Source: Oscillospiraceae bacterium
GTDB lineage: Bacteria; Bacillota; Clostridia; Oscillospirales; Oscillospiraceae
Direction of reading: 5' to 3'
Assembly: GCA_020025595.1 (NCBI GenBank)
Contig: JAHHRV010000013.1
Location: 1 to 49,883 of the forward strand
Length of the DNA: 49,883 nucleotides
A program made the translations under genes and the position numbers. Below are positions 24,694 through 31,916 of this stretch, one piece after another (the first letter of the stretch is position 1; every line of letters begins with the position of its first letter). Below the pieces are notes generated by a model that was not told the origin of the DNA, made no database searches, and saw only the letters and a program-made list of their open reading frames with translations.

Positions 24694-25779
24694 ATGACTC
24701 AACGAGAACGGCAGATCCTGCAATGGATCGAGTCCGATCCCATGATTTCTCAGGCAGAACTCGCCCAGCGACTGGGCATCACCCGGTCCAGTGTGGCCGT
24801 CCACATCTCCAACCTTATCAAAAAAGGCTGCATCGCCGGCAAGGGCTATGTCCTGCGCACCGGCACCTACGCCGTGGTGATCGGCGGTGTCAACATCGAC
24901 ATCTGCGGCAAGAGCTTTGCTCCGCTGGTGGCTCAGGATTCCAACCCCGGCACCGTGAGCATGAGCCTTGGCGGTGTAGGTCGAAACATTGCCCACAACC
25001 TGAGTCTGATGGGCACCGATGTTCGGATGCTCACCGCCTACGGCGACGATCTCCACGGTCAGAAAATCGCCGTCTCCTGCTCCGAGCTGGGCATCGATCT
25101 GAGCCACGCCCTGCGGCTCAGCGGAGAATCCACCTCCACCTATCTGTACCTGACCAATGAAAAGGGCGAGATGGCGCTGGCGGTGTCTGACATGAGCGTG
25201 TGCAGCAAGATCACACCGGCGTACCTGTCCAGCAATCTTGCCCTGCTGCAAAATGCTCAGGTCATCGTGTGCGATGCCAATATTCCCCAGGAATCTCTGG
25301 TGTATCTGGCAGAAAACTGCACCGTGCCCATTTTCTGCGACCCGGTATCCACGATCAAGGCAGAAAAACTCCGTCCCATCTTAGGCAAGATCCACACCCT
25401 GAAGCCCAACCGGCTGGAAGCAGAGCTGCTCTCCGGCATCCCCATCCGCAATAAGGACGATGTGGAAGCCGCCGCAAAGGTTCTGCTGGACACCGGCCTG
25501 CGCCGGGTGTTCATCTCTCTGGGAGCCGACGGCTGCTACGGTGCCACCCACACAGAGCAGGCATGGATGCCCAATTTCCCCACAAAGATGATCAACACCA
25601 CCGGCTGCGGTGATGCATTTATGGCAGCTCTGGTCTGGGCATACTTAGAAGGCACCGACCTGCAGGGAACCCTGAAAGCAGGTCTTGCAGCAGCCTCCAT
25701 CGCCATCGAGACTCAGGAGACCATCAATCCCGCCATGAGCTCCACACTGTTAAAATCCCGAATCGCAAACTACGGTTAA
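24694..25779 (+). CDS. psuK: Pseudouridine kinase with N-terminal winged helix
   Basis: A 361-residue PfkB-family kinase. Residues 1-55 form a DNA-binding winged helix (RERQILQWIESDPMISQAELAQRLGITRSSVAVHISNLI), and the kinase domain starts near VVIGGVNIDICG. Substrate and anion-hole motifs are SLGGVGRNIAHNLSLMG and TTGCGDAFMAAL with the catalytic Asp. It is 29 bases upstream of psuG, and together they degrade pseudouridine to uracil and ribose-5-phosphate. ATG 24694 was taken since AGGAG is 9 bases away; ATG 24688 is only 3 away. The helix may autoregulate the operon. Confidence 0.92.
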   Translation: MTQRERQILQWIESDPMISQAELAQRLGITRSSVAVHISNLIKKGCIAGKGYVLRTGTYAVVIGGVNIDICGKSFAPLVAQDSNPGTVSMSLGGVGRNIAHNLSLMGTDVRMLTAYGDDLHGQKIAVSCSELGIDLSHALRLSGESTSTYLYLTNEKGEMALAVSDMSVCSKITPAYLSSNLALLQNAQVIVCDANIPQESLVYLAENCTVPIFCDPVSTIKAEKLRPILGKIHTLKPNRLEAELLSGIPIRNKDDVEAAAKVLLDTGLRRVFISLGADGCYGATHTEQAWMPNFPTKMINTTGCGDAFMAALVWAYLEGTDLQGTLKAGLAAASIAIETQETINPAMSSTLLKSRIANYG

Positions 25780-25808
25780 ATAAAAATGTCAGAAAGGTGA
25801 AATGAATT

Positions 25809-26729
25809 ATGAATCTGAACAAGTATCTGGATGTAAAGCCCGAAGTCGCCGAAGCCATTGCCGCCGGCAAGCCCGTTGTGGCTCTGGAATCCACCATCAT
25901 CTCCCACGGTATGCCCTACCCCCAGAATGTGGAAACCGCTCTGGCTGTTGAAAACATCATCCGTGAAAACGGTGCCGTTCCTGCCACCATCGCCATCATC
26001 GGCGGCCGTCTGAAGGCAGGCCTCACCCCCGAGGAAATCGAATACTTCGGCAAGAAGGGTCAGGCCATCACCAAGGCTTCCCGCCGTGACCTGGCTGTTC
26101 TGTGCGCCCGCGGCGAAGACGGTGCTACCACCGTTACCACCACCATGATCATCGCTCACATGGCCGGCATCAAGATTTTCGCCACCGGCGGCATCGGCGG
26201 TGTGCATCGCGGTGCTGAAACCACTATGGATATCTCCGCTGACCTGGAAGAGCTGGGCCAGACCCCTGTTATGGTCGTCTGCGCCGGTGCAAAATCCATC
26301 CTGGACCTGGGCCTGACGCTGGAGTATCTGGAGACCAAGGGCGTTCCCGTCATCGGCTACGGCACCGAGGAGCTGCCCGCTTTCTACTGCCGCACCTCCG
26401 GCTTCCGTGTGGACTACCGCATCGACACCCCCGAAGAGCTGGCTAAGGTCTTCAAGACCCAGAACGAACTGGACATGAAGGGCGGTATGCTGGTTACCAA
26501 CCCCATCCCCGAGGAATATGCAATGCCTGCTGACACCATCAACGCTGCCATCGATCAGGCCATTTCTGAGTGCAATGCCAAGGGCATCCACGGCAAGGAA
26601 ACCACTCCCTTCCTGCTGGCCCGGGTCAGCGAGCTCACCGGCGGTGACTCTCTGGCATCCAACATCCAGCTGGTGTTCAACAACGCCCGTGTAGCAGCCC
26701 GCACCGCCGCTGCATACTGCAAGCTGTAA
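25809..26729 (+). CDS. psuG: Pseudouridine-5'-phosphate glycosidase
   Basis: A 306-residue cytoplasmic enzyme that cleaves the C-C glycosidic bond of pseudouridine 5'-phosphate to give uracil and ribose-5-phosphate. The family marks are obvious: ALESTIISHGMPYPQNVETA, RDLAVLCARGEDGATTVTTTM, IFATGGIGGVHRGAETTMDIS with the catalytic region around the Lys/His, and VIGYGTEELPAFY. It is the second gene of psuKG and ends at a strong terminator. Confidence 0.97.
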   Translation: MNLNKYLDVKPEVAEAIAAGKPVVALESTIISHGMPYPQNVETALAVENIIRENGAVPATIAIIGGRLKAGLTPEEIEYFGKKGQAITKASRRDLAVLCARGEDGATTVTTTMIIAHMAGIKIFATGGIGGVHRGAETTMDISADLEELGQTPVMVVCAGAKSILDLGLTLEYLETKGVPVIGYGTEELPAFYCRTSGFRVDYRIDTPEELAKVFKTQNELDMKGGMLVTNPIPEEYAMPADTINAAIDQAISECNAKGIHGKETTPFLLARVSELTGGDSLASNIQLVFNNARVAARTAAAYCKL

Positions 26730-26746
26730 TCCATTTTCAAAAACAC

Positions 26747-26779
26747 AAACAGCAGTCACAGGATCTGTGGCTGCTGTTT
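26747..26779 (+). terminator. psuKG terminator
   Basis: 15-bp arms AAACAGCAGTCACAG / CTGTGGCTGCTGTTT (one G-U pair) with a 3-base loop, followed by TTTT. Confidence 0.92.
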
Positions 26780-26856
26780 TTTTGCTGCCCCGCCGCTTTC
26801 TGCAAAAAGGCCGATTTTGTCCGGATTTCCCCGGCAGAAGCCGTTAAAACAGCATA

Positions 26857-26873
26857 TGCAACCACTGGTTGCA
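26857..26873. promoter_or_regulatory. Palindrome TGCAACC-ACT-GGTTGCA
   Basis: Perfect 7-bp arms. The half-site GGTTG/CAACC recurs as GGTTG-ATTCG-CAACC at 26892-26906. Both lie upstream of the membrane XRE gene. Confidence 0.6.
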
Positions 26874-26893
26874 CAATTGCAAGGGGGCGATGG

Positions 26894-26922
26894 TTGATTC
26901 GCAACCGGATTTCGGGTAGAAT
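26894..26922 (+). promoter_or_regulatory. Promoter of the membrane XRE gene, overlapped by an operator
   Basis: TTGATT at 26894-26899, 17-base spacer, TAGAAT at 26917-26922. The GGTTG-N5-CAACC repeat at 26892-26906 covers the -35 box, as expected for autorepression. Confidence 0.6.
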
Positions 26923-26960
26923 TCAGGTACAACCAAACAAAACAAGAGGGGGTACTGAAA

Positions 26961-27500
26961 ATGAAACTGTCAGAAAAAATCTATTACTGCAGAAAGAAAA
27001 GCGGACAGTCCCAGGAGGCGCTGGCTGAAAAACTGGGAGTTTCCCGCCAGGCCATCAGCAAATGGGAAACCGGAGAATCCGAACCGGAAATCAGCAAGCT
27101 GAAGCTGCTGGCTGAGATTTTCAGCGTATCGGTAGACTGGCTGTTGTCCGACGAAGACCCGGCAGAAGCCGCCAAGCCGCAATCAGCAGACATTCCTCAT
27201 ACAAGCGCAGCACCCGAATGGCTGGAAAATCTCCCGGGGCATCTGGGAAGAATCGTCAGAAGATTCGGCTGGCTGGCAGGAATTGTCGTTGCACTGTACG
27301 GCCTTGGCATAACCGCCGTGGGATTCCTTGCCCGGTTTACCTTCAATCGGATGTTTGCAGATGTTCTGGTTCTGGAAGGCTCTGAGTTACTGTCCAGACA
27401 GCCCTTCTATATTCTCAGCGGTTTTATGTTTATTCTGGGACTGGTGGTCATAGCCGCCGGCCTCATCCTGGCACTGGTTCTGAAAAAGAAATTCAAGTAA
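26961..27500 (+). CDS. XRE regulator with two C-terminal membrane helices
   Basis: A 179-residue protein. Residues 1-65 are an XRE helix-turn-helix (QEALAEKLGVSRQAISKWETGESEPEISKLKLLAEIFSVSVDWLLSDE). After a linker come two hydrophobic helices at about 105-125 and 148-174, ending in the basic KKKFK. This membrane-tethered arrangement is frequent in Clostridia; such proteins may sense envelope state. Palindromes over the promoter suggest it controls itself. Targets beyond that are unknown. Confidence 0.88.
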   Translation: MKLSEKIYYCRKKSGQSQEALAEKLGVSRQAISKWETGESEPEISKLKLLAEIFSVSVDWLLSDEDPAEAAKPQSADIPHTSAAPEWLENLPGHLGRIVRRFGWLAGIVVALYGLGITAVGFLARFTFNRMFADVLVLEGSELLSRQPFYILSGFMFILGLVVIAAGLILALVLKKKFK

Positions 27501-27505
27501 ACACA

Positions 27506-27541
27506 AAAAGGGAGTGTATCAGGTTTGATACACTCCCTTTT
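27506..27541. terminator. Bidirectional terminator
   Basis: Perfect 16-bp arms AAAAGGGAGTGTATCA / TGATACACTCCCTTTT around GGTT, between the convergent XRE and GNAT genes. Confidence 0.93.
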
Positions 27542-27590
27542 CTTTATAAACTGTTAGAGAAATTCGGATTTGTATAACACTTATAATTTT

Positions 27591-28061
27591 TTATAATGTG
27601 ATCCGATATATCTCAGATGTAATTTGCTTAAAGCCAACAGATAGAAACATTCTCTGGCTCTGCTTGTTGAAAGAATAAATCTCTGCCTCTACCTTAGTCC
27701 AGCCAACCTGTTTGGCCCGATTTATGAGAGCTTCCACCGACTTCCTGCCAAGATGACGATTCTGATATTCCTTACAGATCACAATGGCGATTTTACCGTC
27801 ATAAAGGGTAATGTCTCCCACCAGGCGGCTTCTTCCATTTTTGCAGAATTTGATATAGTAACACTCGCCTGCTTTTGACAAATATCGGTACATTTGACTG
27901 AGTAGCTTCAGATCATAAGCGCTGTCCCGATTATCCACCTGCTTACATACTTCCAGATCCTGATACCAAGGAAATGTTCTTTTATAATTGGGATAGTATT
28001 TCACTAGAGAAAGTGTGGAATCTATTACAATTTCTTTGGGCTGTATATAACTATCAATCAC
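27591..28061 (-). CDS. GNAT-family N-acetyltransferase
   Basis: A 156-residue protein with the GNAT acetyl-CoA fold: DITLYDGKIAIVICKEYQNRHLGRKSVEALINRAKQVGW contains the Q/RxxG/A-like pyrophosphate loop (YQNRHLGRKS), and the C-terminal strand follows SFNKQSQRMFLSVGFKQI. The start is GTG at 28061, with AGGAGA about 7 bases upstream; the ATG two bases away is out of frame. The lower GC content than its neighbours hints at a different history. The acceptor substrate is unknown. Confidence 0.82.
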   Translation of the reverse strand: MIDSYIQPKEIVIDSTLSLVKYYPNYKRTFPWYQDLEVCKQVDNRDSAYDLKLLSQMYRYLSKAGECYYIKFCKNGRSRLVGDITLYDGKIAIVICKEYQNRHLGRKSVEALINRAKQVGWTKVEAEIYSFNKQSQRMFLSVGFKQITSEIYRITL

Positions 28062-28142
28062 ATAAGTTCTCCTTTCCTGTTTAAGATCTTATTACTTTAC
28101 AGGGTATGCCCAAATCGGTACGCTCCCTTTTTTTATGGATAT

Positions 28143-28550
28143 TCAGTCCCATCTGATCAGATAGTCGCCGTTCGCTTTTTCAAGCTTGATCACCAGATAA
28201 CAGCGGTCTTTCATCTCCATATACACCTTTCCTGTGGGGCACTCAGAATCCAGACGCAGCAAAACTTTTCGTTTTCTGTCCAGCACGAATGCGCTCACGC
28301 TGCCTTTGGTGATGTTCCCGGCAAACCGGAATGTGACCGTCCCCGGTTCCCTGAACCGGATCACCCGCTGAATCGTTCCCGTGGCTACCTCAAATTCTGC
28401 GCTGCACTGTTTGCGGCCGCCGCCCATGCTGCCCACGAAAATCAGCGCCCGCTTCGCCTGCACCGGAATGTAACCGTTGATATACAGCAGGTAAACCGCC
28501 AGCGCCACACAGACCAGTATGGCAGTCGTCACAATGATTTCCATAGGCAT
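28143..28550 (-). CDS. Small membrane-anchored protein of unknown function
   Basis: A 135-residue protein with one N-terminal membrane helix (IIVTTAILVCVALAVYLLYING), a short charged region and a beta-rich domain (VTFRFAGNITKGSVSAFVLDRKRKVLLRLDSE..GKVYMEMKDRCYLVIKLEKANGDYLIRWD). No family recognised. The pattern of short strands recalls small beta-sandwich domains exported in Clostridia. It has a good ribosome binding site (AAAGGAAGG) and follows the DUF2284 gene by 27 bases, so it may be co-transcribed with it. Confidence 0.7.
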   Translation of the reverse strand: MPMEIIVTTAILVCVALAVYLLYINGYIPVQAKRALIFVGSMGGGRKQCSAEFEVATGTIQRVIRFREPGTVTFRFAGNITKGSVSAFVLDRKRKVLLRLDSECPTGKVYMEMKDRCYLVIKLEKANGDYLIRWD

Positions 28551-28577
28551 ACCTTCCTTTCCAGACGGTACTTCGGC

Positions 28578-29111
28578 TTAATAAAACAGCAGAGAAAACC
28601 AGGTTACCACATTTTCGCCGTACTGGAAGGTAAGGCCCTGATCTTCAATGATGCTCAGCAAATTGATGCCGTGGCTTTCCACGCAGGGATGCATCTGCTC
28701 CGGGATGCGGCAGGGCTCTCCGTCCAGGATCGCACAGCGCTCACACTTGTTGCAGGCTTCTGTGGACAGCACATACGGCTCAACTCCCTGCTGGCGGATA
28801 AGATCCCGCACCTGATTGGTGACTTTTTCGTGTTCAAACCGGGTGCTGAGGGTCTCATTGATGTCAGAAATGTCATTTACCTCGGTAATGGTAGCGATCA
28901 TCAGGCATTTTCCATAGGTCAGGCACTTGCACTTGCACGATTCCACCGAACCGACGCCGGGAGGGCAGGCCCAGCTCTTGCCGTACATGGGGCATTCATG
29001 CTCACAGATCCAGCGAACCCGGTCAGAGAATTCCAGTTCCTGAGGGTTCAGAAAGGCATAGGTGTATAAAGGCAGCTCTGCCAGCTGCTGCTCTAACAGT
29101 TCCTGATTCAT
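28578..29111 (-). CDS. DUF2284 metal-binding protein
   Basis: A 177-residue cysteine-rich protein: CEHECPMYGKSWACPPGVGSVESCKCKC in the first half and ACNKCERCAILDGEPCRIPEQMHPCVESHGIN in the second. This matches DUF2284, predicted metal-binding proteins of anaerobes that may hold an iron-sulphur cluster or corrinoid-related metal site. The long open frame upstream is an out-of-place extension; the ATG at 29111 overlaps the stop of the phosphatase gene (ATGA), which points to coupling. Function not established. Confidence 0.85.
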   Translation of the reverse strand: MNQELLEQQLAELPLYTYAFLNPQELEFSDRVRWICEHECPMYGKSWACPPGVGSVESCKCKCLTYGKCLMIATITEVNDISDINETLSTRFEHEKVTNQVRDLIRQQGVEPYVLSTEACNKCERCAILDGEPCRIPEQMHPCVESHGINLLSIIEDQGLTFQYGENVVTWFSLLFY

Positions 29112-29545
29112 GGTCTTGTTTCCTCCAAAATCCGCCGGCATCCGGCATTGATATCTTCCCAGGTGGCCGTAAAATCCCCGGTGTACCAGGGGTCCGCCAC
29201 CGCATGATCCAGCAAAGGCCGGCACTTTTTCTGCCATTGATTCGGAAACAGCCGCTGCAGCCACCGCTCATTGCTTCCGTCCATATAGTAGATCCGGTCG
29301 TAGTACGCCAGATCCTCTGCTGTGATCTGCCGGGCATGGTGTCCGGCGCAGGCGATGCCGTGCTTTGCAAGCTCCGCCTTTGCAGGAGGATATACGCCGT
29401 TTCCGATTTCCTCGGTGCTGACTGCTGCCGATGCAATCTCGTACCGGTCCTCCAGACCCGCTTTTTTCACCATATCCTTCAGTACAAATTCTCCCATCGG
29501 GCTTCTGCAGATGTTGCCGTGACAAATAAATAACACTTTCGTCAT
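29108..29545 (-). CDS. Low-molecular-weight protein tyrosine phosphatase
   Basis: A 145-residue enzyme with the phosphatase loop near the N-terminus: LFICHGNICRSPM, containing Cys8 and Arg14 of the C-x5-R-S motif. The general-acid Asp is in ADPWYTGDF near the C-terminus, and the conserved Tyr pair region (YDRIYYMDGSNERWL) is present. It dephosphorylates protein tyrosines, often linked in Firmicutes to capsule or stress control. It overlaps the DUF2284 start, giving a two- or three-gene operon. The ATG at 29545 was preferred to TTG one codon earlier. Confidence 0.92.
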   Translation of the reverse strand: MTKVLFICHGNICRSPMGEFVLKDMVKKAGLEDRYEIASAAVSTEEIGNGVYPPAKAELAKHGIACAGHHARQITAEDLAYYDRIYYMDGSNERWLQRLFPNQWQKKCRPLLDHAVADPWYTGDFTATWEDINAGCRRILEETRP

Positions 29546-29631
29546 CAATTTACATTCCTTTACACATCGTTATCTTTTATTTTAGCATATCAACGCTATT
29601 TTTTCTATGCCAAGTCATCAAATACCCGAAA

Positions 29632-29662
29632 AAAGAGGCTTCCGTGTTTCGGAAGCCTCTTT
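29632..29662. terminator. Terminator of the DUF5107 gene
   Basis: Perfect 13-bp arms AAAGAGGCTTCCG / CGGAAGCCTCTTT. Read leftward it is followed by TTTTCGGG. Confidence 0.88.
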
Positions 29663-29681
29663 GCATCATAATATTCAGGAA

Positions 29682-31691
29682 TCAGCGCTCGTCAGCAAAC
29701 ATCAGGAAGTTCAGATTTCTCGGAAGTTTCAGGGTCTTATCAATCATTTCCTCTGTAAACGGAATACCCTGTTCTCTGGCTTTCTTCCTTGCCTGATGCT
29801 CAAACCAGACATCCGAAAGACCCACGGCGCCCTCCCGAATGGCAGAATAGACCTTTTTATAGGCCTGCTCCAGATATTCATCTTTACCCAGCTTCAATGC
29901 TGCTTCCGCTGCCAGGAGCTCTTCGCTCTCCGTCTTTTTGTCATCGGGAATGGCCTCAAACAGTGCCCAGGCCTTTTCGTATTCCTTCACTGCCAGCAGC
30001 GATTGCAGCGCCTCTTCGGCAAAGCTCCGGTCCAGTGTTCCCTGCTCCCAGGCATAGGCCTGCAGGAAGTATTCAGATGCTTCTTTGAGCTTTTTGTCTC
30101 TGCGGCACAGCAGTCCCAGCGCATGGGCCGCCCAGGGGTTTTTCTGTTCGGTCAGCTCCTGCAAAATTGCCTCCGCCTGTTTCTGCATACCGTTCTCCGC
30201 CAGAGACACGGCATACTGGAATTTTGTCTCCTGATTGCCCTGTTCCGCGGCGTGCTTCAGGTAAGGCAGCCACTTTTCATCGGTCATATAGGCATGGGGC
30301 AGCTTCGTATCCGGCAGAGCCTTTCCCATGAGCACATCCAGCCAGTCCCGGTATTCCCCAGCCTCCGGCTGGCAGAAATCCAGATGCTGCGCAATGGGCA
30401 TCTCCCCTGCCATGTGCCGTCTTGCCATTTCAAGGCTACCGTACCAAGTGCCCCTGTGCAGGATTTCCGATGCACGCAGGGTGCTCTTTAGGGTGTAGTC
30501 CTGATGCGCTTTTTGAACCTTTGCAGCAGGCAGCTGCTGCTCCACTCTGGCTGCCACTCCGGGCAGTGCTTTATTCCACTCGGCCGTCTGAGCCTGCTCG
30601 TCTGCGGTAAACGCACCGAACATCTGAGTGAACATGACAGTCTCGTCTGCGTGCAGGACATTCGTATGGAGCTGGGTGGGTGCCAGGCCTGCCTGCAACT
30701 CTATGTAGTCCCCCTGCCCGTCTTTGGACAGGTAATCGCACCAGTGGCGGCCGCCGGTATTGTTGCCCCAGCAGAACATCTTTCTGATGCGCAGAGGCTG
30801 GGTGGAGCGCTCCATCAGTCCTTTGCAGTCTTTTTCAATGCCCACTTCCCAGGGCGCTGTTTCCGTTTTTCTGTTCTGGAAGAAATACTCCAGCGAATGG
30901 GGAATCCTGTTGGGATAGCTCAGGTCCACCCCGGGCATATTGGGCTGCTCCGGCATTTTACAGTGACCGAAGCCGGGGATGTATCCCGCCTCCTCCCGGG
31001 TCATCTGGAACATGATTTCACCGGATGCCGAGAACACACGGGTATCGTCCGTCAGCGGCACAGCCATGTTGGTCCACCAGTAAAGGGGCGTATCCGTATC
31101 TCTTGCATTCTGAATCCGCACACACACTGCCAGCTGTTTTTCCCCGTCAGGCAGGTGAAAATCCATCTGCAGCACCTGAGCATGGGTCGCTTCGTAATCG
31201 TACATCCGCAGGAACTCTTCTCCGTCCGGAGCAGTGACTTTTGCGCAGAACACATCGGAAGAGGTCAGCATATGGTGTCCCATGTGGCCCAGATTCCACT
31301 CGATACCACCGGACATCCAGGCATTTCGGTTGGCAAGATTTGCAAACCGGAAAACCGGGTTCACAAACAGCAGCTCCCGCTGCTCTTCCTTGGAGTAGAG
31401 GCTCCACAGTTTTCCGCCGTACCCCGGCAGAAACACCGCCCGCAGGCAGTCATTTTCCATGACGATGGTTTCCAGCGTCAGCAGCTCTTCCGACCGATCG
31501 TACCGGTCCTGCATCCGATAGGGCAATGTTCGCTCGTTACAGGCCACGCCGTATCCGATATGCTCCTCCGGGCGCAGGGTGCCGTCCTCCGTGCAGTGCA
31601 TATTTGCCATCTTTGCACGGAACCGGGGCTGAGGGTTCTCGCCGTCCAGCAGCGCACCGGGAATGTTCCAGGTTCCTTGATAAATTTTCAT
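29682..31691 (-). CDS. DUF5107 protein with C-terminal TPR-like repeats
   Basis: A 669-residue cytoplasmic protein without signal peptide. The N-terminal 380 residues look like DUF5107, a beta-sandwich related to sugar mutarotase-like folds: FLPGYGGKLWSLYSKEEQRELLFVNPVFR, SGGIEWNLGHMGHH, CWGNNTGGRHWCDYLS and YIELQAGLAPTQLH. The remaining half has helical repeats typical of tetratricopeptides (WAAHALGLLCRRDKKLKEASEYFLQAYAWEQ, YEKAWALFEAIPDDK). Members sit in carbohydrate loci of gut bacteria but the reaction is unknown. Its promoter has a striking inverted repeat. It follows the GH30 gene in the same direction. Confidence 0.82.
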   Translation of the reverse strand: MKIYQGTWNIPGALLDGENPQPRFRAKMANMHCTEDGTLRPEEHIGYGVACNERTLPYRMQDRYDRSEELLTLETIVMENDCLRAVFLPGYGGKLWSLYSKEEQRELLFVNPVFRFANLANRNAWMSGGIEWNLGHMGHHMLTSSDVFCAKVTAPDGEEFLRMYDYEATHAQVLQMDFHLPDGEKQLAVCVRIQNARDTDTPLYWWTNMAVPLTDDTRVFSASGEIMFQMTREEAGYIPGFGHCKMPEQPNMPGVDLSYPNRIPHSLEYFFQNRKTETAPWEVGIEKDCKGLMERSTQPLRIRKMFCWGNNTGGRHWCDYLSKDGQGDYIELQAGLAPTQLHTNVLHADETVMFTQMFGAFTADEQAQTAEWNKALPGVAARVEQQLPAAKVQKAHQDYTLKSTLRASEILHRGTWYGSLEMARRHMAGEMPIAQHLDFCQPEAGEYRDWLDVLMGKALPDTKLPHAYMTDEKWLPYLKHAAEQGNQETKFQYAVSLAENGMQKQAEAILQELTEQKNPWAAHALGLLCRRDKKLKEASEYFLQAYAWEQGTLDRSFAEEALQSLLAVKEYEKAWALFEAIPDDKKTESEELLAAEAALKLGKDEYLEQAYKKVYSAIREGAVGLSDVWFEHQARKKAREQGIPFTEEMIDKTLKLPRNLNFLMFADER

Positions 31692-31832
31692 ATTTTCCTC
31701 CTGATGATTTTCGTCTCATGCCTTGATGCCTGCCGATGCTCTCCCTGATCTGGTTGGAGAAGAAGATCATAATCAGCAACACGGAGACAATGGTCTGATT
31801 CTGCTGTGCAGCTTTCAGTCAAGGCACAAAAC

Positions 31833-31876
31833 ACCGTCTATGCTCGATACATTGCATTATACCAAACATAGACGGT
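31833..31876. promoter_or_regulatory. 10-bp inverted repeat flanking the DUF5107 -10 box
   Basis: ACCGTCTATG (31833-31842) and CATAGACGGT (31867-31876), perfect arms with 24 bases between. One arm is in the promoter spacer and the other just past the transcription start, so a repressor could hold both. Confidence 0.65.
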
Positions 31877-31884
31877 ATTGTTAA
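31856..31884 (-). promoter_or_regulatory. DUF5107 promoter
   Basis: Minus-strand TTAACA (31884-31879), 17-base spacer, TATAAT (31861-31856). The leader of about 155 bases before the ATG contains a short open stretch with one hydrophobic helix (about 31697-31800, minus strand) that may be a relic and is not called as a gene. Confidence 0.7.
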
Positions 31885-31916
31885 TAATTATCTTTCCTAA
31901 TTTATGAAAAAAATTG

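Noticed and set aside
31697..31800. C-terminal end of a transporter gene before DUF5107
   Set aside because: About 30 open codons with one hydrophobic stretch, interrupted upstream by a stop and lacking any recognisable family; too little to call.
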